Below are positions 15,869 through 24,343 of a stretch of DNA of 64,000 nucleotides, piece by piece; position 1 is the first letter of the stretch, and every line of letters starts with the position of its first letter. The notes beneath the pieces are model-generated. The model ran no database searches. It was not told the DNA's origin and saw nothing but the letters and a program-made list of their open reading frames with translations. The DNA is taken from NCBI RefSeq assembly GCF_004402405.1, contig NZ_SOFE01000014.1:248001-312000 (forward strand), written 5' to 3'. Made by a program: the position numbers and the translations under genes. The stretch comes from Cryobacterium levicorallinum. GTDB lineage: Bacteria; Actinomycetota; Actinomycetes; Actinomycetales; Microbacteriaceae.

Positions 15869-17446
15869 ATGTCTTCACAACCGTCCCTAACCCGGCGCAG
15901 CGCCCTGATCGATCGTGTTCTCGGCGGAATCGAACGCGTCGGTAACAAACTGCCAGACCCGTTCATTCTCTTCCTCCTGCTCTTTGGCATCACGGCGGTG
16001 GCGTCGACCGCGATGGCGTGGGCAAATGTCACGGTGCAATTGCCCGGAACCGACGAGATCACGATGGTCAAGGGCTTCTTCACTGCGGAGGGGCTCACCT
16101 GGTTCACCCAGAATATCGGGGTCAACTACCTGGGCTTCCCGCCGCTCGCGACGGTGCTGCCCATCCTGCTCGCGGTAGGTGTAGCCGAGAAGTCCGGTCT
16201 GCTCGCGGCGCTGATCCGCAAGGCCTTCGGATCGGCGCCGCGCTGGTCACTGCCCTATGCCGTGGCGTTCGTGGGGGTCGTTGGATCGATCATGTCTGAT
16301 GCGGCCTTCGTAGTCATCCCTCCGCTGGCCGCAATGGTATTCAAGGCAGCCGGCCGGCACCCGGTGGCTGGGCTGCTCGGCGGGTTCGCGGCCGTGGGTG
16401 CCGGCTACTCGACCTCGCTGTTCGTGACGAGCCTCGACGCATTGTTCGCCGGAATCACAACGTCTGTGACGCAGAACCTGCCCAACGCCGGTTCCGCCGT
16501 TACCCCGGTGTCGAACTATTTCTTCAATGTGGCCTCCGCGCTCGTACTCATCGCCCTGGCCGGCTTCATCATCGACAGAATCCTCGAACCGCGTCTGGGC
16601 CGCCAAGGGATTGCTCGCGAAGAGATCCTCGACGATGACGCCGTGTTGGTTCCCACCGTGATGAACACGCGACTCACGGACACCGAGAATCGCGGCCTGT
16701 TCTGGGCGTTCGTGGCCGGCGTCGTGGTCGCCGGAGTGATCCTCATCGGCGTGCTCTTGCCCGAATCCCCGTGGCGCAACGAAGACGGCGAGTTCTTGCC
16801 GCGCTCGCCCTTGTTGAGCTCGATCGTGTTCATCGTCTTCGCCATGTTCGTGATTCCGGGTCTGGTATATGGCAAGATCACCGGTTCCATCGCCAGGGGC
16901 AGTGACGTGCCCCGCGTGATGGGGCAAGCCATCAAGGACATGAGCGGATTCCTCGTGCTCGCGTTCATCCTCGGCCAGTTCATTGCCCTGTTCAATTTCT
17001 CCGGAATCGGGAGTTGGCTCGCCGTTGCAGGAGCCGGGGGCCTTGAGTCCATCGGCCTCACCGGATTTTCGGCCGTCGTTGCCTTCGTACTGCTCGCCTC
17101 GCTGCTGAACCTTTTCATCATTTCAGGCTCGGCGATGTGGACGCTGATGGCCGCCGTGTTCGTGCCGCTGTTCGTGCTCCTTGGCTACGAACCCGCGTTT
17201 ATCCAAGGTGCCTTCCGAGTGGGAGATTCAGCCACCCAGGTGCTGACGCCCCTCAACCCGTACATGCTCGTGCTGCTCACGATGCTGCGCAAATACGAGC
17301 CACAGGCGGGGCTCGGTACCATAATTGCCCGCATGCTGCCCTTCGCTGTCACGTTCTGGCTCGCCTGGGTAGCCGTGCTGAGTGTCTTCTTCTTTTTCGA
17401 CCTGCCGATGGGCCCGGGCAACGGCATCATGATTCCGCAGCAGTGA
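15869..17446 (+). CDS. AbgT family transporter
   Basis: A 525-residue integral membrane protein with about a dozen hydrophobic segments. The N-terminus (ERVGNKLPDPFILFLLLFG) and the block SDAAFVVIPPLAAMVF are typical of AbgT transporters, which import p-aminobenzoyl-glutamate or, in some members, export sulfonamides. The ATG at 15869 has AAGG-GTGG upstream and gives the expected N-terminus; a GTG three codons earlier is possible. With the M20 hydrolase and the ATP-grasp enzyme it forms one operon, suggesting uptake of an amide- or peptide-linked amino acid that is then cleaved. Confidence 0.9.
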   Translation: MSSQPSLTRRSALIDRVLGGIERVGNKLPDPFILFLLLFGITAVASTAMAWANVTVQLPGTDEITMVKGFFTAEGLTWFTQNIGVNYLGFPPLATVLPILLAVGVAEKSGLLAALIRKAFGSAPRWSLPYAVAFVGVVGSIMSDAAFVVIPPLAAMVFKAAGRHPVAGLLGGFAAVGAGYSTSLFVTSLDALFAGITTSVTQNLPNAGSAVTPVSNYFFNVASALVLIALAGFIIDRILEPRLGRQGIAREEILDDDAVLVPTVMNTRLTDTENRGLFWAFVAGVVVAGVILIGVLLPESPWRNEDGEFLPRSPLLSSIVFIVFAMFVIPGLVYGKITGSIARGSDVPRVMGQAIKDMSGFLVLAFILGQFIALFNFSGIGSWLAVAGAGGLESIGLTGFSAVVAFVLLASLLNLFIISGSAMWTLMAAVFVPLFVLLGYEPAFIQGAFRVGDSATQVLTPLNPYMLVLLTMLRKYEPQAGLGTIIARMLPFAVTFWLAWVAVLSVFFFFDLPMGPGNGIMIPQQ

Positions 17447-17514
17447 CAACGCAAGACCCAAGGAATACGCCGCGCCGGAGCCTCCTTAAGTTCATTGCAA
17501 CCGAAAGGATTTAC

Positions 17515-18486
17515 ATGACTTCCAGCCTGCCCACGGTCTATGCCCTGCACGAGAACCCCGAGTGGTTTCCACCGTTCACCCGGGCGTTTAAAGCAGAGGG
17601 TATGGAGGTGAAGGAATGGCTGCTCACCGACGGGGTTCTCGACCTGGATTCGGTGCCGCCGGAGGGAATCTTCTGGTCGCGCATCAGCGCATCCGCTCAC
17701 ACCCGCGACCACGGAATGTCGAAAGACTACGCGCGCGCCGTACTGGCCTGGCTCGAGGCCCACGGCCGCCGCACGGTGAATGGCCGGCGCGTACTCGAAC
17801 TGGAGATGAGCAAGGTCGAGCAGCTGGTCGCGCTCAAGGCCGCCGGTATCGACACCCCGCGCACCGTGGCAGCGGTGGGCCGCGAGCAAATTCTCGCCGC
17901 GGCGCAGGACTTTGCCGCCCCGTTCATGACCAAGCACAATCAAGGCGGCAAGGGCCTGGGGGTGCGCAAGTTCGACAGCCAGGACGAGCTCGCCGAGTAT
18001 GTGGCCTCCGACGAGTTCGAGGAGCCGCAGGACGGCATCACACTCATTCAGGAATACATCCAGGCCAAGGAGCCCTTCATCACCCGGGTCGAGATCGTGG
18101 GGGGCGAGTTCATCTACGCGGTCAAGGCCGATACCGCGCGGGGCGGCTTCCAACTCTGCCCCGCGGATGCCTGCGCCATCGACCCCATCACGCGCGAGCT
18201 GATCATGCCTCCCGGCGCCACCATCGCACCCGTAGCCGGTCAGCAGCTGTTCAGCCTGCGCGAAGACTTCGACCACTCAATCATCGAGAAATACCTTGAG
18301 TTCGCACGCCGCAACGGCTTGGAAGTCTGCGGCATCGAGTTCATTGAAGCTGAAGACGGCCGTGTGCTCACCTACGACGTGAACACCAACACGAACTACA
18401 ACGCGCTCGTCGAGGCCGAGGCGCCTCGCTCGGCTCCACTGGCCCTGGCCGGCTACCTCAAGGGGCTCGCGACCGGCCAGAAATAA
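17515..18486 (+). CDS. ATP-grasp ligase (RimK-like)
   Basis: A 323-residue ATP-grasp protein. The B-domain lies around residues 140-200 (PFMTKHNQGGKGLGVRKF is the glycine-rich ATP loop, IQEYIQ the adenine hinge). The Mg-binding end is VCGIEFIEAEDGRVLTYDVNTNTNYN, with the Glu and Asn ligands. Enzymes of this fold join a carboxylate to an amine or thiol through an acyl-phosphate. The substrate is unknown; RimK-like enzymes add glutamate or make small peptides. GAAAGGAT precedes the ATG at 17515. It shares an operon with an M20 hydrolase and AbgT, an unusual mix of bond-breaking and bond-making activities. Confidence 0.82.
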   Translation: MTSSLPTVYALHENPEWFPPFTRAFKAEGMEVKEWLLTDGVLDLDSVPPEGIFWSRISASAHTRDHGMSKDYARAVLAWLEAHGRRTVNGRRVLELEMSKVEQLVALKAAGIDTPRTVAAVGREQILAAAQDFAAPFMTKHNQGGKGLGVRKFDSQDELAEYVASDEFEEPQDGITLIQEYIQAKEPFITRVEIVGGEFIYAVKADTARGGFQLCPADACAIDPITRELIMPPGATIAPVAGQQLFSLREDFDHSIIEKYLEFARRNGLEVCGIEFIEAEDGRVLTYDVNTNTNYNALVEAEAPRSAPLALAGYLKGLATGQK

Positions 18487-18530
18487 GCCGAGACGGTCGA
18501 ACCCGCGCCGACGCGCCCGTCACGGTCGGC

Positions 18531-18546
18531 AGCGGCGGCCGCCGCT
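18531..18546. repeat. 16-base perfect palindrome between convergent genes
   Basis: AGCGGCGGCCGCCGCT is fully self-complementary and lies between the ends of the ATP-grasp and glutaredoxin genes. It could form part of a terminator structure, but no T-run follows on either strand. Confidence 0.4.
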
Positions 18547-18581
18547 CCCGCGGTCACGCCGCGCCACGTGGTGGCTTCAGG

Positions 18582-18869
18582 CTATGAGATGACGCCGAGC
18601 GCGGTGAGCTTTGCGTGCAAGGCGGCGTCGGTGGGCTCGACGACGTGGGTGTTGTCGGGGAAGGCGATGACCGGAATCTTGGTGAGGCCGCTAATGGCCT
18701 TGGCCCGGTCGGCACCACCTTCGACGGCCTCAAGGTCGACATAGTCGTAGTCCACGCCCAGGGTGTCGAGCAGCTTCTTGGAGCGACGGCAGTCGCCGCA
18801 CCACTCGGCACCGAACATAGTGATGTGCTGGCGCTGGCTCTGGACTGTGGGTGCGGCTGTGTCAGTCAT
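18582..18869 (-). CDS. mycoredoxin-like glutaredoxin
   Basis: A 95-residue thioredoxin-fold protein with the redox motif AEWCGDCRRSKKLLD (Cys-Gly-Asp-Cys), the cis-Pro in KIPVIAFPD, and the terminal helix of glutaredoxins. In actinobacteria such proteins (mycoredoxin Mrx1) reduce mycothiol mixed disulfides in the cytoplasm. Mrx1 itself has a different CxxC dipeptide, so the exact partner is uncertain. Single gene; divergent from the cytochrome b gene and convergent with the ATP-grasp gene. Confidence 0.85.
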   Translation of the reverse strand: MTDTAAPTVQSQRQHITMFGAEWCGDCRRSKKLLDTLGVDYDYVDLEAVEGGADRAKAISGLTKIPVIAFPDNTHVVEPTDAALHAKLTALGVIS

Positions 18870-19030
18870 TCTCTGAGTCCAAAGGTGTCACATCCGCTTA
18901 TGCCGAGTGCGGCACTGCGCGACCGGGCAGGATTTGTGACCTACCGCGTCAGTGATCTACACCCCGGCCCGAGGGACAAGTAGCCTTGCGTGGACGCCGC
19001 GGCAAACCGCCCGCGCGGGAACGGAACAGG

Positions 19031-19975
19031 ATGACGACGGGTGCCTCCCGGGCGAGTGCATTTCAGGCGAGTCGGTGGTTGCGGCTGGTCTGGATCGTGC
19101 CTGCGATTCTGGTGGCACTGGCCCTCGTCGCGCTCGCAGCCCACGGACTGCGTACCCTTCCATCCATCGAATCCTTCCTGCGCAGCTATCCCGGCGTCTC
19201 CACCCACCCGGCGGCCACCCCGATCGGAGTGCCGGCCTGGCTGGCCTGGCAGCACGGGCTCAACGCCTTCTTCATCCTGTTCGTCATTCGCACCGGCTGG
19301 CAGGTGCGCACGACCAAGCGCCCGTCCATTTTCTGGACGCGCACGAACACCGGTGTGGTGCGCACCAGGAATCCCCCGATTCGGATCACCCTCGACCTCT
19401 GGCAGCACATGGTCTTCGACACCCTGTGGGTGATCAACGGCATCCTTTTCTATGTTCTGTTGTTCGCGACCGGGCAATGGCTCAAAATTGTGCCCACCAG
19501 CTGGGACGTCTTTCCCAACGCCGTGTCTGCCGGCCTGCAATACGCCTCGCTGAACTGGCCGACCGACAACGGCTGGGCGTACTACAACGCCCTGCAACTG
19601 CTCAGTTACTTCACGGTCGTGTTCGTGGCAGCACCCATCGCGCTCGTTACCGGCCTGCGCATCTCTCCCGGGCTCTCCGCCCGGTTTCGGCCCCTGGACC
19701 GGGTCTTTCCCCTGCCCGTCGCACGCAAGCTGCACTTCGCGGCTCTTATCTTCTTCGTGGCATTTATTGTCGTGCACGTTCTGCTCGTGCTCACGACCGG
19801 TGCCCGCGCCAACCTCAACCACATGTATGCGGCACGCAGCGCCACGGGCTGGCTCGGCGTCTGGATCTTCGTCGGCTCGATCCTGCTGACGGTTGCAGTC
19901 TGGGTAGGGGCGCGCCCGGTCGTGGTGCGCGCCATCGCCGCGCGCAGCGGGCGCATCATTCACCGCAAGCGCTAA
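19031..19975 (+). CDS. cytochrome b/b6-type membrane protein
   Basis: A 314-residue integral membrane protein with about five hydrophobic segments. Histidines at membrane edges (WQHGLNAFF, LWQHMVFD, ARKLHFAAL, FIVVHVLLVL) suit heme b ligation, as in the cytochrome b subunits of formate dehydrogenase or thiosulfate reductase. It probably passes electrons between the quinone pool and a partner. No catalytic partner gene is adjacent, so the donor is unknown. I chose the ATG at 19031; a TTG at 18986 would add 15 Arg-rich residues. Convergent with the EI24 gene, with only about 10 bases between. Confidence 0.75.
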   Translation: MTTGASRASAFQASRWLRLVWIVPAILVALALVALAAHGLRTLPSIESFLRSYPGVSTHPAATPIGVPAWLAWQHGLNAFFILFVIRTGWQVRTTKRPSIFWTRTNTGVVRTRNPPIRITLDLWQHMVFDTLWVINGILFYVLLFATGQWLKIVPTSWDVFPNAVSAGLQYASLNWPTDNGWAYYNALQLLSYFTVVFVAAPIALVTGLRISPGLSARFRPLDRVFPLPVARKLHFAALIFFVAFIVVHVLLVLTTGARANLNHMYAARSATGWLGVWIFVGSILLTVAVWVGARPVVVRAIAARSGRIIHRKR

Positions 19976-19985
19976 ACCGCAAGCG

Positions 19986-20744
19986 CTAGGCGGTCCGGGC
20001 CTCGGCCTCAAGAACGTCCCGGCTCAGCAGTGCGGCGCCCGCGACCGCGGCGGGCATCACGATGACCGCCGCGCCCGGAATCAGGAACAGCAGGTAGGTG
20101 AGTACGCCGAAACCGAGGCTGCGGGATCGGCGGGCGCGCAGCATCCGTCGTCGCTGGCTGAGGGTGAAGCCACGGGCGTCGAAGGCGAATCCGGTGAGTT
20201 CAAGCGCGAGGATCCAGCCGCCCAAAACGGCCCCGAGAACGAGCGCGAGCAGCTGACCGAGACCGGGAATCAGGCCGCAGATAAGCAGCAGCAGAGCGAC
20301 CAATGCCGCGAGGGCGATGAGTCGCACTGCGTCACCGATCGACCATAGCAGGCCGCGCTTCGCTTCGACCGGCGCGTCGCCGAGGCTGGTCTCGACCGCG
20401 CGCCAGATGCGCTCGTAGAAGGGGTCGCCGACCAGCAGCGTCACGGCCACAAAGGTGTATGCGAGCAAGAGGATGCCGGCCGCCGCGACCGCAACGCCGG
20501 TCACGACCCGCATCCCAGTGCGCCACGGATCATCCCACCCGCTCGCGAATGGACTGATAGCGACGGCAATCGTCTCGAGGTTGACCAGCACCACCACGAT
20601 CCCCGCCAGATAGACGAGGCCGACGATGAAGGCGGGCAGGGCGCCGAGCAGCATCAGGCGGGGTGAGGTAATCCACATTCTGAGGCCGCGACCGAGAAAT
20701 GCGGCTCCGGCGAAGAACTCGATCCTGGCGGGTGGACGGGTCAT
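19986..20744 (-). CDS. EI24 domain membrane protein (CysZ-like)
   Basis: About 252 residues with four main hydrophobic segments and the EI24/CysZ pattern: the ARIEFFAGAAFLGRGLRMW start, and GDPFYERI followed by LLWSIGDAVRLIAL. In proteobacteria CysZ takes up sulfate; the role of actinobacterial members is unproven. Start ambiguous: ATG at 20744 lacks a good ribosome site, and a GTG at 20777 is possible. Separated from the mmsA stop by a strong hairpin, so it is probably transcribed on its own. Confidence 0.8.
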   Translation of the reverse strand: MTRPPARIEFFAGAAFLGRGLRMWITSPRLMLLGALPAFIVGLVYLAGIVVVLVNLETIAVAISPFASGWDDPWRTGMRVVTGVAVAAAGILLLAYTFVAVTLLVGDPFYERIWRAVETSLGDAPVEAKRGLLWSIGDAVRLIALAALVALLLLICGLIPGLGQLLALVLGAVLGGWILALELTGFAFDARGFTLSQRRRMLRARRSRSLGFGVLTYLLFLIPGAAVIVMPAAVAGAALLSRDVLEAEARTA

Positions 20745-20799
20745 AGGTGTGGGCGTGGTTGAAGGCGGCACCCCCACACCCTAACCCGCCGCCGTGAAA

Positions 20800-20831
20800 G
20801 CCAGGCGGATCCCCGCGGGGACCCGCCTGGC
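20800..20831 (-). terminator. terminator hairpin after mmsA
   Basis: GCCAGGCGG (20800-20808) pairs with CCGCCTGGC (20823-20831); the inner CCCCGCGGGG can also pair. The stem begins directly after the mmsA TAA on the minus strand. There is no strong T-run, but position and stability suggest a transcript end. Confidence 0.65.
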
Positions 20832-22316
20832 TTAGGCGAGCTGCGGAAACCCGAGGTCGATCTCGGAGCTGGCCGGGTCAGGCCAGCGGGTCGTGACGAC
20901 CTTGCCCCTGGTATAAAAACGGATGCTGTCTGGCCCGTACATATGCGCGTCACCGAACAGCGAGTTCTTCCACCCGCCGAACGAGAACGATCCAACGGGC
21001 ACCGGAATGGGCACGTTGATGCCGACCATTCCCGCTTCGATCTCGAACTCGAACTGCCGGGCAGCCCCGCCATCGCGGGTGAACAGGGCGACGCCGTTGC
21101 CGAACTCGTGCTCGTTGACGAGCGTCACGGCCTCGTCGAAGGTGTCAACGCGCACGACCGAAAGCACCGGGCCGAAGATCTCATCGTCATAGACCTGCAT
21201 TCCGGGGGTGACATGGTCGATCAGGCTGACGCCGAGAAAGAAGCCGTCGCTGTCGAAGTTCTGGGCGCGGCCGTCGACGACCATCGTGGCGCCGGCTGCC
21301 TCAGCGCCGGCCAGGTAGGACGCGACCCGGTCGCGGTGTTCTCCGGTGATGAGCGGTCCCATTTGCGAGACCGGGTCGGTTCCGGGACCGACGGTGAGGG
21401 TCTTCATGCGCTTTTCGATCGCGGCGACGAGGTCGTCGGCGATGCCGCCGACGGCCACAAGCACGCTCACGGCCATACAGCGCTCCCCGGCCGATCCGTA
21501 CGCGGCGTTGATGGCGGCATCCGCTGCCATGTCGAGGTCGGCATCGGGCAACACGACCATGTGGTTCTTGGCCCCGCCGAGTGCCTGCACCCGCTTGCCG
21601 TTCGCGGCTGCCCGGCTGTAGATAGATTTCGCGATCGGAGTGGACCCGACAAAGCTGATCGCCCGGACTTCCGGGTTGTCGAGCAGCTCGTCGACGGCCT
21701 CCTTGTCCCCCTGCACGACGTTGAGCACCCCGGCGGGCAGTCCGGCTTCCGTGAAGATCTCGGCGATGAAAATAGCCGATGAGGGGTCTTTCTCGCTCGG
21801 CTTGAGCAGCACGGTGTTGCCGCAGGCGAGGGCGCTGCCGATCATCCAAAGCGGCACCATGGCTGGAAAGTTGAACGGGGTGACGCAGGCGACGACGCCG
21901 ACGGGCTGGCGCACCGAGTGCACGTCGATCCCGTGCGAGACCTGCTGGGAGAAGTCGCCCTTGAGCATGTGGGCGAGCCCGGTCGCGAACTCGATGTTCT
22001 CGAGCCCGCGGGTGATCTCGCCGGCCGCGTCGGAGAGCACTTTGCCGTGCTCGCTCGTGAGAATCGCCGCGAGTTCACTGGTGCGCTCGGCGAGCAGCTC
22101 GCGCACCTTGAAGAAGATGGCGGTGCGCTTGGCTAGACTGCTGGCCCGCCACTCCGGCAGTGCCGCCCTAGCCGCCTCGATCGCGTCGACGACGACAGCG
22201 CGGGAGGCCAGGACCACCTGCTTCTCCTGCACGCCAGTTGCCGGGTTGAACACCGGGCCGAACCGTTCAGCCGACTCGACGCGCTGGCCGTTGATGTAGT
22301 GGGGAATTGTTTGCAT
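20832..22316 (-). CDS. mmsA: CoA-acylating methylmalonate-semialdehyde dehydrogenase
   Basis: A 494-residue aldehyde dehydrogenase. The family-specific SAGERCMAVS carries the catalytic Cys (near 282), and TPFNFPAMVPLWM and LGGAKNHMVVLPDAD are MmsA signatures. It converts methylmalonate semialdehyde (or malonate semialdehyde), NAD and CoA to propionyl-CoA (or acetyl-CoA), a late step of valine and myo-inositol breakdown. Downstream of mmsB? No: on the minus strand mmsB is upstream and mmsA follows after 30 bases, forming an mmsB-mmsA pair. A LysR regulator diverges from the operon. Confidence 0.93.
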   Translation of the reverse strand: MQTIPHYINGQRVESAERFGPVFNPATGVQEKQVVLASRAVVVDAIEAARAALPEWRASSLAKRTAIFFKVRELLAERTSELAAILTSEHGKVLSDAAGEITRGLENIEFATGLAHMLKGDFSQQVSHGIDVHSVRQPVGVVACVTPFNFPAMVPLWMIGSALACGNTVLLKPSEKDPSSAIFIAEIFTEAGLPAGVLNVVQGDKEAVDELLDNPEVRAISFVGSTPIAKSIYSRAAANGKRVQALGGAKNHMVVLPDADLDMAADAAINAAYGSAGERCMAVSVLVAVGGIADDLVAAIEKRMKTLTVGPGTDPVSQMGPLITGEHRDRVASYLAGAEAAGATMVVDGRAQNFDSDGFFLGVSLIDHVTPGMQVYDDEIFGPVLSVVRVDTFDEAVTLVNEHEFGNGVALFTRDGGAARQFEFEIEAGMVGINVPIPVPVGSFSFGGWKNSLFGDAHMYGPDSIRFYTRGKVVTTRWPDPASSEIDLGFPQLA

Positions 22317-22346
22317 GGGGGTGCTCTTTCTGATGGGTGACGTGGT

Positions 22347-23249
22347 TCAGGCGCTCGGCTGCAGGGTGCCGTCGACGAGTTTGACGATCATCGAGCAGTC
22401 CTTGCCTCCCTCGCCCTCATCGATCAGCCGCTGAAACAGCTCGGCAACGTGCTCGCCGATTTCGAGCGGGGTGTTGGTCGCACGGGCGGCCGCTATGGCG
22501 AGGCCGATGTCCTTGCTCGCGAGCGCGGTGGTGAATGTGGGGGCGAAATCCTGGTTGGACGCGGCCGTCGCGACGACATCCTTGATCGGATACCAGGTGC
22601 GCAGCGCCCAGCTGTCGCCAGAAGAAACGGATGCGATATCCCAGAACACCTGCTTGTCCAGTCCCAGCCGCTCGGCCAAAACGGCGCCCTCGGCGGTCGC
22701 GGCCAGGTTGATGAAGAGCATCAGGTTGTTGCAGATCTTCGCAGCCTGACCGGTCGTTGCTGCCCCGGTGGGGATGATGTTAGCCGCCATCGGCTTGATA
22801 AACGCGGTCGCGTCGGCCACCGCGCCGGCCTCGCCGCCGATCATGAAGGTCAGTGTTCCGGCCTTCGCACCGCTAATGCCGCCGGAGACCGGGGCATCGA
22901 CGAACCGAGAGCCCGCCGCTGCTGCGGCATCGTGCAGCGCCTGGGCGGTCGCGATGTCGATGGTGGAGGAATCCACCAGCAGAGTTTTCGTGTCAGTGTT
23001 GGCCAGCACGCCGTCGGCACCGAAATAGACCGAGCGGGCATGCTCCCCCTTGGGCAGCATGGTGAAGACGACATCAGCCCCGGCCACGGCCTGGGCAATG
23101 CTGCCGACGGCGGTGACGCCCCCCGTCACTGCGGTGGCGACGGCATCCGGATTCAAATCGAACCCGCGTACCTCGTGGCCGGCGGCCACCATATTGGCTG
23201 ACATGGGTCCACCCATGTTGCCCAGCCCGATCCAGGCGACTACTGACAT
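22347..23249 (-). CDS. mmsB: 3-hydroxyisobutyrate dehydrogenase
   Basis: A 300-residue beta-hydroxyacid dehydrogenase. The N-terminal Rossmann motif is WIGLGNMGGPMSANMV. The substrate-binding DAPVSGGISGAKAGTLTFMIGG is the 3-HIBADH signature, and the catalytic Lys lies in GQAAKICNNLM. It oxidises 3-hydroxyisobutyrate to methylmalonate semialdehyde with NAD, feeding the MmsA enzyme encoded next. CAAAGGAG precedes the ATG at 23249; longer upstream readings run through the divergent promoter and are rejected. Confidence 0.93.
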   Translation of the reverse strand: MSVVAWIGLGNMGGPMSANMVAAGHEVRGFDLNPDAVATAVTGGVTAVGSIAQAVAGADVVFTMLPKGEHARSVYFGADGVLANTDTKTLLVDSSTIDIATAQALHDAAAAAGSRFVDAPVSGGISGAKAGTLTFMIGGEAGAVADATAFIKPMAANIIPTGAATTGQAAKICNNLMLFINLAATAEGAVLAERLGLDKQVFWDIASVSSGDSWALRTWYPIKDVVATAASNQDFAPTFTTALASKDIGLAIAAARATNTPLEIGEHVAELFQRLIDEGEGGKDCSMIVKLVDGTLQPSA

Positions 23250-23361
23250 GTGAAGCTCCTTTGCTTGTGTTCCTCCACCCTCGCAGCCGGATAGAGTGCA
23301 ATCAAGGCAAAATTTCACAGGGAGTATGTGCGCAGATGCACAGCCTCGAAGGGACCATTCC

Positions 23362-24264
23362 GTGAGTTCATACCAGCTTCCGAGCCCGAACGACCTGCTC
23401 GTACTGCTCACCGTGGCCCGGCTGGGCCGGTTCAACGCGGTCGCCGAGGCACTCGGCACCACCCACACGACGATTTCGCGGCGCATCCTCTCGCTCGATC
23501 GCGAACTGGGCGGTCGCACGCTCGAACGCAGCCCGCACGGCTGGGAGCTCACCGAGCTGGGGCGGCACGCGGTCAGCGCGGCCGAAGCGATCGAAGATCG
23601 GCTCGGCGCGCTCAGCACGGCGATCAGTCAGACAGATCCGCTTTCCGGGCTGCTGCGCATCAGCACGATCGACGGATTCGGGGCTGAGGTCGTCACGCCG
23701 GCGCTCGTGAAGCTGCAACAGAGTCACCCGCGCATCAACATTGAGATGTTCAGCGCCACCCGCAAAGTGAGCCAGAACCGGTCGGGGGTCGACCTGGAAA
23801 TCGTGGCGGGGCGCAACGACGTCAACAATGCACAGGCGGTTTTTCTCACCAACTACTTTCTGCGGCTGTACGCGAGCCGCGGCTACCTGCTCGCCCGCGG
23901 TGTTCCCGCGTCGCTCGACGATATTCCGTCGCACGGTTTTGTGTCCTACGTCGAGAGCGCACTGCTCGTCACCGACCTCGGCTACCGGTCCTCTGAGCTG
24001 CCCGAACCCGCCACGACCTTTCAGGCGACCAGCCTGTTCGCGCAGCTGGAAGCCGTGCAGGCCGGCGCCGGAATCGGCCTGCTGCCCAATTTTCTCGTAC
24101 ACGACCGGCCCGAATTCGTGCCCGTCCTGCGCGACGATTTTCAGCGTCAGCTGCCGATTTGGGCCGTGGTGCGGGCCGAATCGCTACGCTCCCCGGTGGT
24201 GCGCGCCGCGATCGAGGCCATCTCGCTCGAGATCGCGGGTCGACCGGCGGCCTTCACCGATTGA
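23362..24264 (+). CDS. LysR family transcriptional regulator
   Basis: About 300 residues. The N-terminal winged helix reads NDLLVLLTVARLGRFNAVAEALGTTHTTISRRI, and a periplasmic-binding-like effector domain runs from about residue 95. It is divergent from mmsB with about 110 bases between, the usual layout for a LysR regulator and its target. The effector is probably a valine-pathway intermediate (inference). The GTG at 23362 is chosen because AGGGA lies 7 bases upstream; an in-frame ATG at 23326 has its ribosome site too close. A 12-bp terminator hairpin follows. Confidence 0.88.
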   Translation: MSSYQLPSPNDLLVLLTVARLGRFNAVAEALGTTHTTISRRILSLDRELGGRTLERSPHGWELTELGRHAVSAAEAIEDRLGALSTAISQTDPLSGLLRISTIDGFGAEVVTPALVKLQQSHPRINIEMFSATRKVSQNRSGVDLEIVAGRNDVNNAQAVFLTNYFLRLYASRGYLLARGVPASLDDIPSHGFVSYVESALLVTDLGYRSSELPEPATTFQATSLFAQLEAVQAGAGIGLLPNFLVHDRPEFVPVLRDDFQRQLPIWAVVRAESLRSPVVRAAIEAISLEIAGRPAAFTD

Positions 24265-24298
24265 CCGGGCGAGCGGATGTGCGTCACTCGCGCAGCGA

Positions 24299-24327
24299 GA
24301 TGGCCCGATCGACGAGATCGGGCCATC
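24299..24327. terminator. bidirectional terminator hairpin
   Basis: GATGGCCCGATC (24299-24310) and GATCGGGCCATC (24316-24327) form a perfect 12-bp stem with loop GACGA. It lies between the convergent LysR and MHS transporter genes. Confidence 0.75.
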
Positions 24328-24343
24328 GCTTCGTTCCGCCGAG

